From assembly GCF_007644045.2 (NCBI RefSeq), contig NZ_VMDW02000125.1, positions 1 through 64,000 of the forward strand: DNA of 64,000 nt. The letters run 5' to 3'. Position 1 is the stretch's first letter; every line of letters starts with the position of its first letter. Source of the DNA: Vogesella urethralis (lineage in GTDB: Bacteria; Pseudomonadota; Gammaproteobacteria; Burkholderiales; Chromobacteriaceae). The position numbers and the translations under genes were made by a program. The notes below the pieces were generated by a model. That model saw only the letters and a program-made list of their open reading frames with translations. It ran no database searches and was not told the origin of the DNA. Below, in pieces: positions 63,955 to 64,000 of this stretch.

Positions 63955-64000
63955 TCAATGCCCCTTGCTGGCCAGACTCAATAAAACGGTACCAATGATG
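63955..64000 (-). CDS. Partial upstream gene, 14-residue C-terminus visible
   Basis: The frame IIGTVLLSLASKGH, stop at 63957-63955, ends one base before the ubiJ ATG. Hydrophobic, looks like a membrane-segment end. Gene continues past the window edge; in related genomes ubiE or a small membrane protein is found here. Too short to identify. Confidence 0.4.
   Translation of the reverse strand, partial: IIGTVLLSLASKGH

Overview
The window is a GC-rich chromosomal segment of a betaproteobacterium, most likely order Neisseriales, family Chromobacteriaceae (Chromobacterium/Vogesella/Aquitalea-like). This assignment is an inference from gene neighbourhoods (aspS-DUF502-fmdB, rpsT-murJ, hom-thrC-alaA-Mth938, ubiJ-ubiB, gbsR-cydAB) and protein character; no rRNA or tRNA gene is present to confirm it. 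Almost everything is housekeeping metabolism, with little accessory DNA.

Layout. 1-72: right end of an IS3-family insertion sequence that cuts off a type I secretion ABC transporter (pseudogene to 1394). 1597-10435 (minus): small membrane protein, MBL hydrolase, then a tight run tatD-pilZ-holB-tmk-mltG (read mltG to tatD), a conserved hypothetical, and the ybbAP ABC transporter, divergent from tesA. 11182-20927: MFS transporter, 2-Cys peroxiredoxin, aspS-DUF502-fmdB, the fabI-ptb-ackA cluster, pldA and rpsT. 21059-25358: murJ, queF, ettA. 25439-25876: a secreted protein made of eleven perfect-length 11-residue repeats, behind a 440-bp AT-rich leader. 26320-33777: extradiol dioxygenase with divergent LysR regulator, then a dipeptide/oligopeptide ABC system. 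34106-37359: gbsR-cydA-cydB (cyanide-insensitive-type quinol oxidase) plus a 42-residue DUF3149 protein with an FNR-like box. 37539-45114: diguanylate cyclase, mutS, a hypothetical, aceK, rluE-like. 45511-49209: two unrelated NADP isocitrate dehydrogenases side by side. 49463-54805: LysR/MdtH-like pair, cold-shock protein, clpS-clpA. 54962-60331: thrC-lipoprotein-hom, alaA, Mth938-like, glpM. 60395-64000: ndh, ubiB, ubiJ.

Functional themes: the TCA/glyoxylate branch point (two IDHs plus AceK, which controls the homodimeric one); overflow acyl-phosphate metabolism beside enoyl-ACP reductase (fabI-ptb-ackA); threonine and alanine synthesis; respiration (CIO oxidase, NDH-2, ubiquinone synthesis); envelope homeostasis (mltG, murJ, pldA, ybbAP-tesA).

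The structures not explained by genes are the most interesting part. (1) A 13-base word, AAGGTTGGCCGCA (reverse TGCGGCCAACCTT), occurs 11 times exactly, in both orientations, mostly between genes or at gene 3' ends, in different reading frames when coding. Relatives of it form head-to-head palindromes or hairpins at 15184, 49443, 58098 and 63669. That is how DNA uptake sequences of Neisseriaceae behave, but the word matches none of the uptake dialects I know. (2) A composite, roughly 200-bp multi-hairpin element is present twice (33796-33996 and 49231-49432) with conserved single-stranded blocks and arms that differ but still pair. (3) The 11-residue repeat protein has a dibasic KR in ten of its eleven units, and the role is unknown.
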